Positions 13,119-26,600 of a stretch of 53,250 bases of DNA are shown piece after piece. The position numbers and the translations under genes were made by a program. The stretch is taken from contig NAOQ01000473.1 of NCBI GenBank assembly GCA_002751075.1, forward strand, positions 4,233-57,482, given 5' to 3'. The notes beneath the pieces are model-generated. The model saw nothing but the letters and a program-made list of their open reading frames with translations. It ran no database searches and was not told the DNA's origin. Every line of letters begins with the position of its first letter. Positions within the stretch are counted from its first letter, which is position 1. The stretch comes from Ichthyophonus hoferi. Lineage: Eukaryota > Opisthokonta > Ichthyosporea > Ichthyophonida > Ichthyophonidae.

Positions 13119-15014
13119 CTATGTTGTATGCTTTCTACTCATATTAGTACTTTTGTTCCTAGGTATGTGTTGTCCTCTGAACCATGCTTCACAGGCTTTG
13201 GCTTTATCTGTGTAAGGACAATAACAATGATTAATATAATTAATAAATAGTTAATGTTCCAAGGCTCTTATACATTAACTGAATGTAGCAAATGAATTTA
13301 TTAGTGGTATCTTCTATGTTGAAATGGTAAAATATAAAATAAACACATTTTGTCTTTATCTTAAGGCGTTGATATGACAGTCTTGCATGTCAAGCGAGAA
13401 GGATATGGTGTAAATAAAGCTAAAAACCCTATTTCAACTGTACTGTAGTTGATTTAAACTATTCTAAACACATATGACACGTTGATACTGATTTCAGATC
13501 AAACTGTATATCTAATATGGTATGATATACCTAAGTCAATCTCAATCTGAATCATTACTACGTAGGTTTGATATATAGTTTCTTTATTATTATACATACT
13601 AGCCAAAGAATACTTAATATTGATTAATAGTGGATAATAATTAAACATAGTATAATTTATATTCTAATGTAAACAATTCATTAAATGAGAAATCATTGTA
13701 ACTTATTACGTATTTTCCAACACACTCTAAATTTACCATACATTAACTACCAGTTTTATGAGGGCCCTAATAACACCATTAAATTTGTTTCATGGGTAGG
13801 ATGAAATTTTAAATATATTTTAATACTTTATACTGGTTAGTAGGAGGTAACAGACTACAATATGAACCAATAATATTATTGTGAAGCCAGACATAATATC
13901 TGTGGCAGTAGATTTTTTTTGTATGTTTTTTAGTTATATTTTGTTAATTTGTAAATAATTACTTGACAAAGAATACCACTGGTAGAGTAACACAAGACTT
14001 TCATCTTTCATAAAGTTTTATAGTAATACAATGTATATTCTTTTGTTAAATATATGGTCTTGTAAAATGTATGGAATGACTAAAGACTAGCTTATTGTTG
14101 TTCATTACTGAACTCTCTAAAGATTAGTGTGCAGATCTAGTATAATATAATATAATATAATATAATATAATATAATATAATATAACTGCAATAAAATACA
14201 ATAAAATAAAATACAATGTAATATAATATAAATAAAAGACACCATAATCTTTGTACTGAACTAGGAAAGTACTCATCCTGCTGTACCCATTTTATAGTAA
14301 CTCATACATACTATAAAAGGTAGGTTATGTGCCTACATATATTATTATTAGTAGTCATAGTTAACAATCTTATAGAGTGAATAGGGTATAGATTATCAAG
14401 CTCCCTAGCTATCTACTATCTTATATATACGATATACTATGAACTCTATATGGTATACTATATAATATATCCTATTCAGGATGACAGTATATATATATCT
14501 ATATATATATATCTATATCATATTATTGGTTTTTTAACGTACTATAATTGTCACATAGTGACTATTCTAATATGTGGTGAAATTGATTAAATATTACTAA
14601 AACATCTATGTTGTAATCAAAAATCCTTACTAGTCGTCTATTAGCCAATAAAAACTTTAATAAAATAAAGAAGCTGGGTCCAGACTGGTTTTAAGCATGC
14701 TTTTTTGTTTATAAGCGTGGCGTATGAATATATCTAAGTAAACAAGCTGTACATTGGCTTAGTTCTAAGTGTACTGGTTATGGGAGCATATTAAAAACAA
14801 ATAATTAGGTAAATTATCTGTCACATATATTATAGTATGATATCAAGTTATTAGTTATAAACGTATATAATTCATACCAGCCTCTAGACTGCATTGCATT
14901 AACTGTTGGGATGAGGCCGTAATGATTGAAGACAAAGAACCTGATTGTTGTAAAACCATGGAATGTAAAGGAGAGATGTAGTAAGGGCAGAAAAAAAGGG
15001 ATAGTTCAATAATA

Positions 15015-15053
<39 letters not shown>

Positions 15054-18000
15054 GCAATAATAGTATTAGTAGAAATAATGAAAAAAATAACATCCAGAAT
15101 AACAATTACAAATAGCAACAATAAAAATAATCACAATTAAAATAGTAGTATTACTGCATCATTGGCAATAACAGCAAGTATGGTGACAACAGAATCAATA
15201 ATTGATAGTCAGTCAATCACTTCAATTATTATATGCATAAAAACTCCCCCCTGTCTCTCTTCCTCTCCTCCCTCTCCCCCTCCTTTAATTTTCACCCTGC
15301 AGCAGAGTATTTGGCCATCAATCAGTATTACTAAACATAGTGCCTTTCTACTGTAATATGATTTTAAAATATAAAGATACGGATATAATAATTGATTGAT
15401 CTGAATTGGCTGAAGATAGATCAATGTTAAGTTTAAAAATAAAAATTGTATTCATTAGTAGGATATCATGTGGTGTAAGGCCTGGTACTTGACAAAGCAT
15501 GTTTACTACCCATTGTTCCTTAATACCAGCTTTCATCTGTATAAAAGAGAGAAAGAGAGAAAAGAGAGGAACGAATAGTAAGGAAAGATAAATAATAATA
15601 ATAATAATAGTAATATATTATCTTATATTATATTATTTTAATTTTAAAAAACACATATATCTACACGTACACAAAAGTTTACATAGACGAATATATTAAC
15701 ACCTACCTACATATAGTTATAATACCACATTATTAAAGAGAGATAAAACCTACATCCAAGTCTTTTATAATCTGGCTCACATTATCATCTTTATTTGCTT
15801 CCATATATGTAGACATAAACGTCACAATACCATGGAGTTGGGTGCATAAGTCATCAGCATCAATTGCCCACAGATAATCAATTAGATCTAAAATAGTGAC
15901 ATTGCACCTATAAGAGGAGTGGGTTGGAAAGAAGAGTGTGTTGGGTGTTAGTGTGGTCAGAATTGTTATTAATATTATTGGGGTTGTTATTATTAATGTT
16001 ATTATGTTATTATGTTATTATTATTATTATTATTATTATGATTATGATTATGATTATGATTATTTATGATTATGATTATGATTATGATTATGATTATTAT
16101 TATTATTATTATTATTATTACATTTACACCAGTGGAACCTATTAAAACCCAATATTTATATATTTATATGATGAGATTAAAATATATGTTAAAGCAATGC
16201 ATTCCAAACTGAAAACCTAAAAATAAAAGATTACAGAGGAGAACAATGCAATGGTAATCCATTAATAAAAATTAACCGCTGAGTTAATCACTACAAACAC
16301 AGTTATATTTAATTTAACTAACAAAATATAATTAACTCTTATTACACCAGCCAATGAAAAAGCAACGTCTACAAAAATTCATTCAATGCCCTTCCTTTCC
16401 TTTTTATTTGTTTGGTAGTAAAGAAAGTGGTTTATATATTTTTATCGAACTACTATTAATCAATACACATATACATATAAATGTATGTATGTGTGTTTAG
16501 ACTTACTGAATTTGGCTACGGGATACCAGATTCTGCTGTCTTTCATCATTGGGATCAAAGTAAAGACATATATGCTTGTTCTGGTAACGTGCCCAGAAAT
16601 TCTTGGCTCTAGAATATAATATATGTATATGCGTGTATAATATAATAAGGGAAATAATGAAAAGAAGTGGTGGAAAGACCAAGTATAAGATTAAAGGAGA
16701 TAATTATAAACTAGTAGTAAAGAGAAGAAGTACCAGGGTGTATATAGCAAGAGATGGGGAGCGAGGGAGAGAGAAAAAGAAAGAGAGCAAGAGAGAATGA
16801 GAAAAAAAAAAGTAAGAGATAAGATACTAATTCCTATTGTATAGGGGTGTCAATAGGAATTAAAGTTATAGCATGAGCTATGAATATGGTTAAAATGAAA
16901 AAATTCATTTAGTACATGGGTATGCATAAATATAAATATAATTATTATGTACTATATGCTAGTATATTATATTTTATACTATTAACTTACTATATACTGT
17001 ACTATATTATATTTTATATTAATATATTATATTATGTAGCCATTGCAGACACGCCTATAGGAATTGTAATGCTTACTTTGTTGCTATCTCACATAGAGCT
17101 TCATTGGGTGAAGAGGCCATAGATAAACTGTGAATATCTAATAGAAAAACAGCCAGTCTTACTCTAGGAAACAGGATGGTATAATCCATAAATTGCTGTG
17201 AAGGAACTGATAGAATATAGAAAGGATAGTAAAACAATAGCATATTAGAAAGGAAAGAACATTTGTTTAATTTTGTTATATTATATTATGCTATCCGAGT
17301 TTATCTTATAGAGTTTTATATTCACACTATCATTACCTAGAATTCATTATTCATTAAGATTGCACATTTCTTAATACAAGAAAAGCATAAATTAGAACAA
17401 TATAGAAACAAATAAACCGTATTATGTTTTATTACATTATTTCGTATTATATCATATAATATAAGATAATATAATATAAGATAATATAATTTAGTAAAAT
17501 ATAATTAGCATATAATAAAATATCATATCATATCATATCATCTCACACCATATGGTAAATAGAAAGTTATAGTTACCTTTAATGCGATAGTTATATTTGG
17601 TTTTGAAAAGTTGTATGCCTTTATGCTTAACTAAAAAATAAACACATACGATTAGGTTTTGTATTTTATAATATAATATATATGTAATATAGTAAAAATA
17701 TTAGCTCTATAGCAAAAAATATAACATAACTGTAGACCTATATCTATGACAACATGAGTACTTACCATCATATTTGTCGTATAATATAATATGATATGGT
17801 ATGGTAACCCCATCTATCTCTCTTTATCAATCATCTACAGCCAATGACACCATCACTATCATCAATGGTTTCTCAGCCAATGGTAGCACTTTATATAACC
17901 TATGTCATGCCTATCTATGTAGATATATACTGGATTGAGTTAATTCTTAAATTATGTTGTATAGTATGTATAATATATTACATTATGAGTATACTTAAGC

Positions 18001-20351
18001 ATATCCTTTCATATAACAATTGACCAATTATAATTCATTCATAAAAAGTAAAATGATAATTGCAATCACTATGCACATTTATATTAAAATTATACTGTAG
18101 TACATTATATTATAGCACATGTTTACAGAAAGGCAATATTTCTATACATATGATTGTATTATAAGCTTGTACTCAATTTACATACTACTATATTATAAGA
18201 AGTATTGTCTAATGTTTTTAAAATATATATTGTCAGTTACAGACTGCATCCACCAGAACACATCGCAGTATACAGTGCCTACATACTGGTATATATATTA
18301 TATTACTATTTATATTGGATCTTTATATATATTATTTTACTATATCTACAATATTACTCTATATTATATAGCTATATATATTGGTTATACACATATATGC
18401 AGATAGGTGTGTTCTGAATTAAATTATAAATTAAAAGGGCATTCATATTTATAGTTGAAAATATTAATAAAATACAAATTATAAAAAAAAAAATACTACC
18501 ACATAAGCATACCTAGATCAGGGTGCACAATCATGACACCTTGTTGTGATGCCATTATATCTCTCCCTGTCTTTTGATTATAATTCATTATACGCCTTTA
18601 CATACTAATAGATATTTTGTTTTTTAAAATGCTTCAGCTCCTCATTTGTCTCCATCCTGCTGAGAAGAAAGTAAAATAGTAAGATAGGAATAAATGGGTC
18701 ACTTGAGATAGGAACGTATGCAATATAATAGCCTTAAACATTAGATTTTGATAAATTAATAGTAGTAATTATTATCAAAATAAGTAATAATATAAAATAA
18801 TAACAATAGTATCAGTAATAATAATACTAATAATAATAAGTAATAATATATAAAAGATAATGAGGATATATAAGGATTATCTTGTATAAAAATAGATAAT
18901 TGCTATGATAGCACGCCTTAGGTTAATAATCGAAGCAATAAATATTTCCGAAATTAAATTGTTTTAAAAACAATGATGTGGTATGGAATGGTAGGGCAGG
19001 GTGTGGTATAATCATAATATGCTAATGTAGGTATTTAGATAGAACTAAAATAAAGCAAATTCTTTTTTTGTTGTTGTAAATAGTTTCATTATTTGAGTTG
19101 AGAACTATGCGAGTGTTAATGGCATATATCATATTCACAATTAAATACATGCTTGTATAAACATGTCATATATATATATATATATATATATAGTTTTCAT
19201 TATTGCCAATTGCTTAACAACATTTTGTTTTTGTGATACTACTGCCATAATAGCGGGAGGGCTTGTGTCTAATCAATATAGAATTATAAAATGATATCTT
19301 CATTTTTCTGTAAACTTTAAATATTTTTAAGGTAGGAGCTTAGAAGTTTGGGAAAGAGTTATAAATACCAATTTTATTCTTTTTAAATTATCCAGTTGGC
19401 ACATTGTTTTAAAAATATTTTGTTTATGATGTATTTTCAATCCTTATTTTTGTTTTTATTACTGTCAGTTAAATTTTTATATGTTTACCTGGTGATAATA
19501 TAGTTAATACCTATCATCTCAGTCTGTTCATATTAAAATATTTTAATTGAGGTAGTAATACATAATAGCTTTCGGTATTAAGCCAATAAAAAGTTATAAT
19601 GAACAGTTTTATCATCACTTTTGTTATTCTGATAGCCTGATTATTTTTTCAAAATACCTTCACACATATATATATATATATATAGTAGATTATTTCCAAT
19701 GATTTTGTGATTGTTATTTTCTCATCTCCAGTGTTGATCTATGAATGTCGCCATGTGAATTATCACATAATAGCCACAATGGCGGGAAATATATCCATAT
19801 ATTGATTTGTATAAAATTGCAATTTTTCTATTGGCTAGTTGTATTATGATTTTCAAAGAATTTTAAAATAGTGGGCTTTTATTAGTCGATAAACGATAAA
19901 CTATTTATGTAGTATATCCATTCTGTTGTATAATAAAAATTGGGTGGTTTTTTATTAATAATATTTTCTTACTTATGTAAATATCTATATTAATGTAAGT
20001 TTCTTGAAATTAATTCTTGCTTAAGAGTCTTGGTAGTTGTAAATTGAGTTTGGGAATATATATATATATATATCTTAATAATCTCCATTTATCACGTAAT
20101 CTACGAAAATTCAAAACTATCTCCTATTTAACCTGAATTATGGCATTCATTGGTTATCGATTATAACATCTTTTGGTAATTAATCTACTATATTGGGCAA
20201 TATGTTGCACTACTTAATTATTACTAATAACAAAAATGGAATACGATATATTTTAACAATAAATGTGTAGAATTTTAATTACTGAATTACGCATACTTAG
20301 TGCTCGCATTTTCTCACATAAGTTTTCTCTTTTATCGCCCGTATTACCCAT
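13119..20351 (-). CDS. Unrecognised nine-exon protein, head-to-head with MRI1
   Basis: Exons 5' to 3': 20297-20351, 18513-18566, 17577-17630, 17077-17137, 16507-16608, 15754-15907, about 15494-15536, 14878-14940, 13119-13207. Every junction is GT-AG and phases agree across exons 1-7 and 8-9. The predicted protein is about 224 residues, starts MGNTGDKRENLCEKMRAL (a possible N-myristoylation signal) and contains KAKNFWARYQNKHICLYF and VTILDLIDYLWAIDADDL. It is helical, has no membrane segment, and I cannot place it in a family. The 3' edge of exon 7 is uncertain: the next exon needs a phase-1 donor, and the only candidates are weak (after 15494 or after 15527), although the frame stays open and protein-like beyond them. 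A missed or alternative exon is possible. Confidence 0.6.
13317..13722 (+). mobile_element. M1 element copy C (forward) in the unknown gene's last intron
   Basis: Full-length forward copy, from TGTTGAAATGGTAAAATATA to ATTTTCCAACA. Contains CTGAATCATTACTACGTAGG, also exact in copy A. Lies inside the last intron, 110 bp from exon 9, and mirrors copy B. Confidence 0.7.
14140..14184. repeat. (ATAAT)n array in the unknown gene's last intron
   Basis: Nine nearly perfect ATAAT units followed by looser ACAAT/AAAAT units to about 14230. Confidence 0.7.
15005..15065. repeat. (AAT)n microsatellite in intron 7 of the unknown gene
   Basis: On the sense (minus) strand this is an ATT run ending about 65 nt before exon 8. 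Frames open through it are low-complexity Ile or Leu strings and not coding. Confidence 0.7.
16003..16121. repeat. (ATT)n and (GATTAT)n compound microsatellite, intron 5 of the unknown gene
   Basis: ATT units, then about ten GATTAT hexamers interrupted once, then ATT units again. The symmetrical layout suggests the hexamer grew inside an older trinucleotide run. Confidence 0.75.
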
Positions 20352-20616
20352 GCTTGCTTCGCTCACTCTTTTCCTCCAAAATAAGAAAAACTGTAATGAA
20401 ATCGGAAGGCGTTAGCTTAATCGCCGATTATGAACAATATTTGGCGACCGATTAGAGATCGGGATTGTGTAGATTTGAATGATAACCGGGTATTTTTAGG
20501 TTTTTCGTCATGTGAGGATGGTTAAATTAAAGTTGCAGTAGTTACAGTATATATACCAATTTCATTTCTTTCTGGTTTCTTTCAAAACCAATAGTCAAAT
20601 TGTAAGAGAAAGAAAG
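20352..20616. promoter_or_regulatory. Shared bidirectional promoter of the unknown gene and MRI1
   Basis: Only 265 bp separate two divergent start codons. The stretch has more C and G than its surroundings, including an imperfect inverted repeat AATCGGaaGGCG...CGCCGATT at about 20400-20430 and ACCGATTAGAGATCGGGATT at 20448-20467. A TATATA-like run lies at about 20548-20555 and a CCAAT on the plus strand at 20588-20592. No other promoter space exists on either side, so a shared promoter is the natural reading. Element assignments are inference. Confidence 0.6.
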
Positions 20617-23600
20617 ATGTCAGCTACACTGCAGGCTATCTTGTACCAAAGAGGCAGTCTAAAAATTCTTAATCAGGTAGTAAAAGTAAAAGAGTGTCAT
20701 AGTATAGTTTGTATGAAAGTCTGTGTGCATGTATTAAAGAGTATAGTACAATATAATAAAATATGGTGTAAGAGAACATAACGTAAGAAGTACAGTGTAA
20801 CTAAATGTATTATAACAAAATGCATTATAGCATACCACAATATTACAAAATATAGTATATTCCAACTTGTAGTTATGTAAACTTCAAAATACCCCAAGCC
20901 ATTCTATTATTATATTATTATACTATTATACTATTATACTATTATACTATTATACTATTGTGCTATTTTACTATCATACTATCATACTATTATATTATCA
21001 TGCTATCATAATGTTATACTATTATACTGTCATACTATTATACTATCATACGATTATATTATTGTGCTATCATACTATCTTACCATTATACTATTATACT
21101 ATTATATTATTACACTATTATACTATCATACCATTATTTTAGTATACTATTATACTATTCTGCTATCAAACTATGGAGCATATAGAACACAACGAAAGCC
21201 ATAATGAGATACACTACTAAACATTTCAATCAACCTTAATACCTATTTTATAATATTTCATTATATTAAATTACATTATATTAAACTAGACCTGTTTAAC
21301 CTCTCCTCTACTTGTTTTACTATCTTCTTTCTATTTGATCTTATCTACATACCTCTGGTAGTACTTAGTTCTAGTATGCGGTTATAGTTTACTAATTATG
21401 TATGTTCTACTAATAAATTAATTCCCTTCTGTACTCATACATATTACCTATTTACCTTAACAAATGCAATATATCTATATATTTACATAATTAATATATA
21501 TATATATATAATTATTTAACACTAGATCCCACTCACTTCTCCTCAACATCTACCAACATAAAGTATTTCTATGCAAAGCATTATTATTATTAATCTATAT
21601 TGTAAAATTGCATTGAATTAGCATTTTTTTTTTTCTCTTTTTTTTTTTTGGAGTCTAAGTGAAATTATGCAGCTATATAATATAGTATAGCATAGTATGG
21701 TGTAGGATAATATAGTATAGCATAGGATAGTATAGTATAGTATAGTAATAATATAGTATGGTATATTATATTATATTGTATAGTATAAAAACTTATAGTA
21801 ATAATAAAATTACGAATGAATAAAAATTTAAAGTTAAAATATTAAGTTAGAGCCCACTGCAATAGTTTGTATTTTACATTTAAGTTTTAACTTATTTATA
21901 TTTATAATCCATATAAAAATCTATTAAAAATAATAACAAATTTGAAGTAAATATTTCATTGGTTATATTATAATCAATGTTGCTATGCATCTATAGTAAT
22001 ATTGATAAATGACTCAAGTAGAACTTGTATTATTCATATTAAAGTAATTATTTCTACCACTTATTAAGTTGAGGACCAATCGAATCAAAATTTTAAAGGT
22101 TTAATTATTTGTCTAAATAATATGATTTGTATACAGCTATCTCTTCCACAAGAGAGTGTATATGAGGATGTGAGGACTGTGGAAGACGCCTGGAAGGCCA
22201 TCCGCCTTATGAAAGTACGTATCATGTACTGTAATATAATATAATGTAACGTAATATAGGAGAATGTAATGTATTGAAATGTAATACAATATAGTATAAT
22301 GTAATGTAAGGTATGAAGATAATGCAATATAATATAATACAATAGAAGATAGGAAAATGCAATGCAATGTAATACAATATAGCAGAATATAATGTATGAT
22401 AATGCAATGCAATGGAGTAAAATACAATACAATATAGCATAGTGTATTAATATATATATTATTTTCTCTGAAAAGTTTCCTGTATGGCCTCTAAATAGTT
22501 CCATGTGCTTATTGGCCCAGCTACACACTGCTATTTTAATATTTTAATTGACCAACAATTTTTGTTGTTTAGGTTCGGGGGGCACCCGCTATTGCCATTG
22601 TAGCTGCATTAGGACTTGCTGTAGCGATTGGCATAGAGGAAGCATCAGGTGAATATTAATATTTGAATGGGTAGTTATATATACGTGGTTATAGGTGTAT
22701 GATTGGGTATTTGTATTTTTATATAGAGTATATATATAGCATATCGTATGGTATATTGTATAGTCTTTAAGGATATAAATATGTAATATGTGCTTTTATA
22801 TAAATAGATATGTATAGTGAAAGGTATACGAGTAAGTGCTTATTTGTACAATCATAAGTTTATCCTTTGATATAGCCGACTACATCCTTCAATCATACCC
22901 TTCTATATATTACTATATCCTACTAGACCTTACTATGTACTACTATATCTTACTATATTCTGTTATTATCCTGCTACATCCTCTTACTATATCCTACTAT
23001 ATCCTTTTACTATATTCCAATATATTCTCCTATATTCCAATATATCCCACTATATCCTACTATATCCTCCTACTACATCCTATTATGTTCTACTACATCT
23101 TAATATACCCTACTATATTCTACTATATCCTATTATATCCTATTATATCCTACCATGTCCTACTCCTTCCTACTATGTCCTATTATATCTTGTGGGATAC
23201 TGCATTAGTATTTAGTTTACACTGGCAGACCGCATCAATATCGTACGTGTTAGCTAAATAATATTTAGTAGTGATTAATAGTAGATAGTAAATAAATATA
23301 AGATATTTTATACTCTAATCCAAATAAATACGGAGTCATTATAATGTATTACGTGTTCCAACAAAAATCAAGGAAAATTCTATCTCACTAACCTACATGT
23401 CCTTATTTCTATTAATAGGGTCCTTGACAACCATTCCTGCGATACAGACCTATGTGAGCAGCCAATTAAAATATCTACTGACATCGCGACCTACAGCTGT
23501 GAATCTGTTTAAGATGGCCGATTGGTTAGTTAATGTTTATCCTATCTATATTGGGGTATGTTAAAATGTAATGCTTAATAATGATAGAGTAGAGGTAGAA

Positions 23601-26600
23601 GGTAAAAGGTGTGTAATATACACAATGTGCATGGGTGAGTGGGTGTATATAGTATGTTATTATGTATATGTGTATATATGTTGATATTTAGGCTTAGAGG
23701 GTATGGCTCTATCTATCATTCCATTCTATCTCACTATACTATTTATAGTTATATCTACATTATAACTATCGTATACTATACCATATACTGGGAGAGAGCT
23801 ATGAATAAGTGAGAGAAATGTAACCCGACGCACATGCACACATATATGCGTATTAAAATGGTATATATCCCTAACATTTCTTTTCAATCCTTGTTTGGCT
23901 TGATAATATCAATGTCACGTGACATATTTGTAGATGCCCAATCAAATTGCAGTATATTAATCGAATCCTTAATTCTAGCCATTCTATCCTAAACGGTGTT
24001 GGTTTATATTACAAGTTTACATTGCTTTTGATTTGTAAAATGTTAATGAATAGGCTAAAGTTGACTCGCTGTGATGTAGTTCTTTGCCTTTCTTACTTAT
24101 TCACCTGTTTACTTCTTGACCTCTTTTATAACATACATACATGTGGACGGTATATACTATTATACTATCCTACATTATTATTTGCTTACAGCTTTACTTA
24201 CGTATTGCATTGCCAACAAGTCCCATATTGCGTAGATCAGTTGACTCTATTGACATTGATCAAAGATTAGTTGAAAACCAATGACTTATTATTTTATGAA
24301 TTTTATCTAATTAAAAGTCATTATAGACCAATCACCGGTGATGTAGAAGTACTAGCTAATTACTATCTTTACTTTCCAAGCATTAGAAAAATGTGATTTT
24401 AGTTTATTATGTCGGAGCATGTGTAATATGTTACAATGATCCCCTCTTTATTTATTTATTATCTGCTATTCATTAATATTAAGTATTATCTAGCTAACAT
24501 GTATAATAACAAGGAAATTATTTATGAGCTCTACGTAGTAATGATTCAGATTGTGATTAATTCATGTATACCTTATTATATTAGGTATATAGTTGTATCG
24601 GAGTTCAGTCTTAATTCATTACATGTGGTTAGAATGGTATAAATTAACCACTATGATTGAGATGGGATTTCTAGTTTTGTGTACACTATAGTCCACCACT
24701 TGACATATATCATTGTCAAGGTAATGGTTTAAGATAAAGACAGGATATATTATATTTACCCTATATTTTAGCATGTCAACAAGTTCTGTGCCCCAATGTA
24801 TGGTTACAATGCAAAGTACCTAGTATGATTCTGACCCTGATAATGACATAGTATTTACACATATAGGTACTATAATATAACTATAGATGGGTATTCTAAT
24901 ATTTGGTATACACTATTTTGATTTGATCTATTCTACTGTTCTCTACTCTACACTATTTACATGCAGGCTAGAGGCCTATATTAACAAGACTGCAAAGGAA
25001 GAGGATATGACACCACAGAGGTATATAGTATAGTACCACTTGTATTTATAGATTATAATCCAGATTTGACAATCAGGCTATTTCCATGCCACCAATAACA
25101 AACATATATCTATTCAAATTATTAATGCTATGTTGAGGGCAGTTACTTTGATATATTTTTCATATTTCATAAATAACTATTACTGCAAACGATAAACATG
25201 TCTAGACTAGATAAAAGAATATAATGCATGTTTTTACTAAGTTTGTTTTACATATTACACGAAGAACTGTTACTGGAAAAAGTGATCTATGCTAACAAGA
25301 TAATTAAAGAAGAAGGTGTGACACTACAGAGGTATATAGCATAGTACCACTTGTATTTATATGTATGACATTGTGTTGTGCTATACTATAGTATATTATA
25401 ATAGTTGGTGTCTAGCAATGCAATGAGACTGTTAATCTTTTTTGTTATTAATTCGTTTATCATTGGTGTGGAATTGCCAGTGAATAATAAAGTAGTTATT
25501 TTGTTGCTCTAAAATCACCCATTAACAACTATATATATATTATACCACAGCTATTTTCATATTTAACTGTATTAACTGCTCCTAAATCTCACCTATGTAG
25601 ACTGAGCCGATATTCAAATTAAACTATTTAGATTAATTAGATAACACTTTATGAGCTAGGGAAATCCATACCAAACACAGTTTGGTTCGGGCTTGTATAA
25701 TGTTTATTGAATTTAAGGTTTACCAATAGAGTTACATAAGGATTGTGTTTACCCACAACTGATTACATAATACCACAATTAATCTGACCGCATACTAGAA
25801 TACTCTATATATGTGTGAAGCACATCAGAATAATATATGTGATAATATATGTGTTGATAGACAATTATGTATGATATTATATTGTATTGTATTCCATTAT
25901 ATCATTTTATATTAAGATACTATATATACCACCGTACTTTAGATGCACTTTTCCTCCACCATATTATATTATATATTATATTACTATATAAGACAGGGTT
26001 GTTACCTTCTATTATACTGTATGATATTATATTATATTTTATTTTATTAATTTATATTAAGATATCCTACTTACTATGTTACTTTATATACACTTATCTT
26101 CTATTGTTTTATTTACATTGTATTGCATAATATTATATTATACTATTATAATAATCTAATTTATAATGGGTCACTAAGATTGGTTGAAGGGATTGTGGGA
26201 ATGGCCGAATCAATGTTGGCTGATGATGTAGCTACCAACAAGGCAATTGGGGCATATGGATCCAAGGCTATAATAGAGGTTGGTATATATGTATGGTATA
26301 GTACGATACACCATAATGTATATATTAAAATACATTGATATGTATATATGTTTTGTAGAGATCCAGTAAAACTACTATAGCATGTATGTATATGTATAGA
26401 TTTGTGGTTTTATATAAAGTGTGATAACGATAACAAGCAGTGGAGATGCAACCTCAAACCAATGGTCACAGCATCATTACTATCTATACTCAGTTATATA
26501 TATCTTGTATCATGTTTGTATATAATATACATTACTTATATAATATTAATATTAACATATGTGTTATGAGGAAATGTGGCCATGAAATCTATGCCCATTA

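Noticed and set aside
18605-18655. Mini-frame METNEELKHFKKQNIY on the minus strand, upstream of exon 2 of the unknown gene
   Set aside because: It has an acceptor-like upstream sequence, but its donor would join to a stop in every allowed combination. The 20297-20351 exon fits exon 2 in phase without it. It may be an upstream reading frame in an alternative leader.
22836-23261. 141-codon open frame on the plus strand, Tyr/Ile/Leu/Pro rich
   Set aside because: It is the reading of the 10-bp minisatellite, which lacks stops in that frame.
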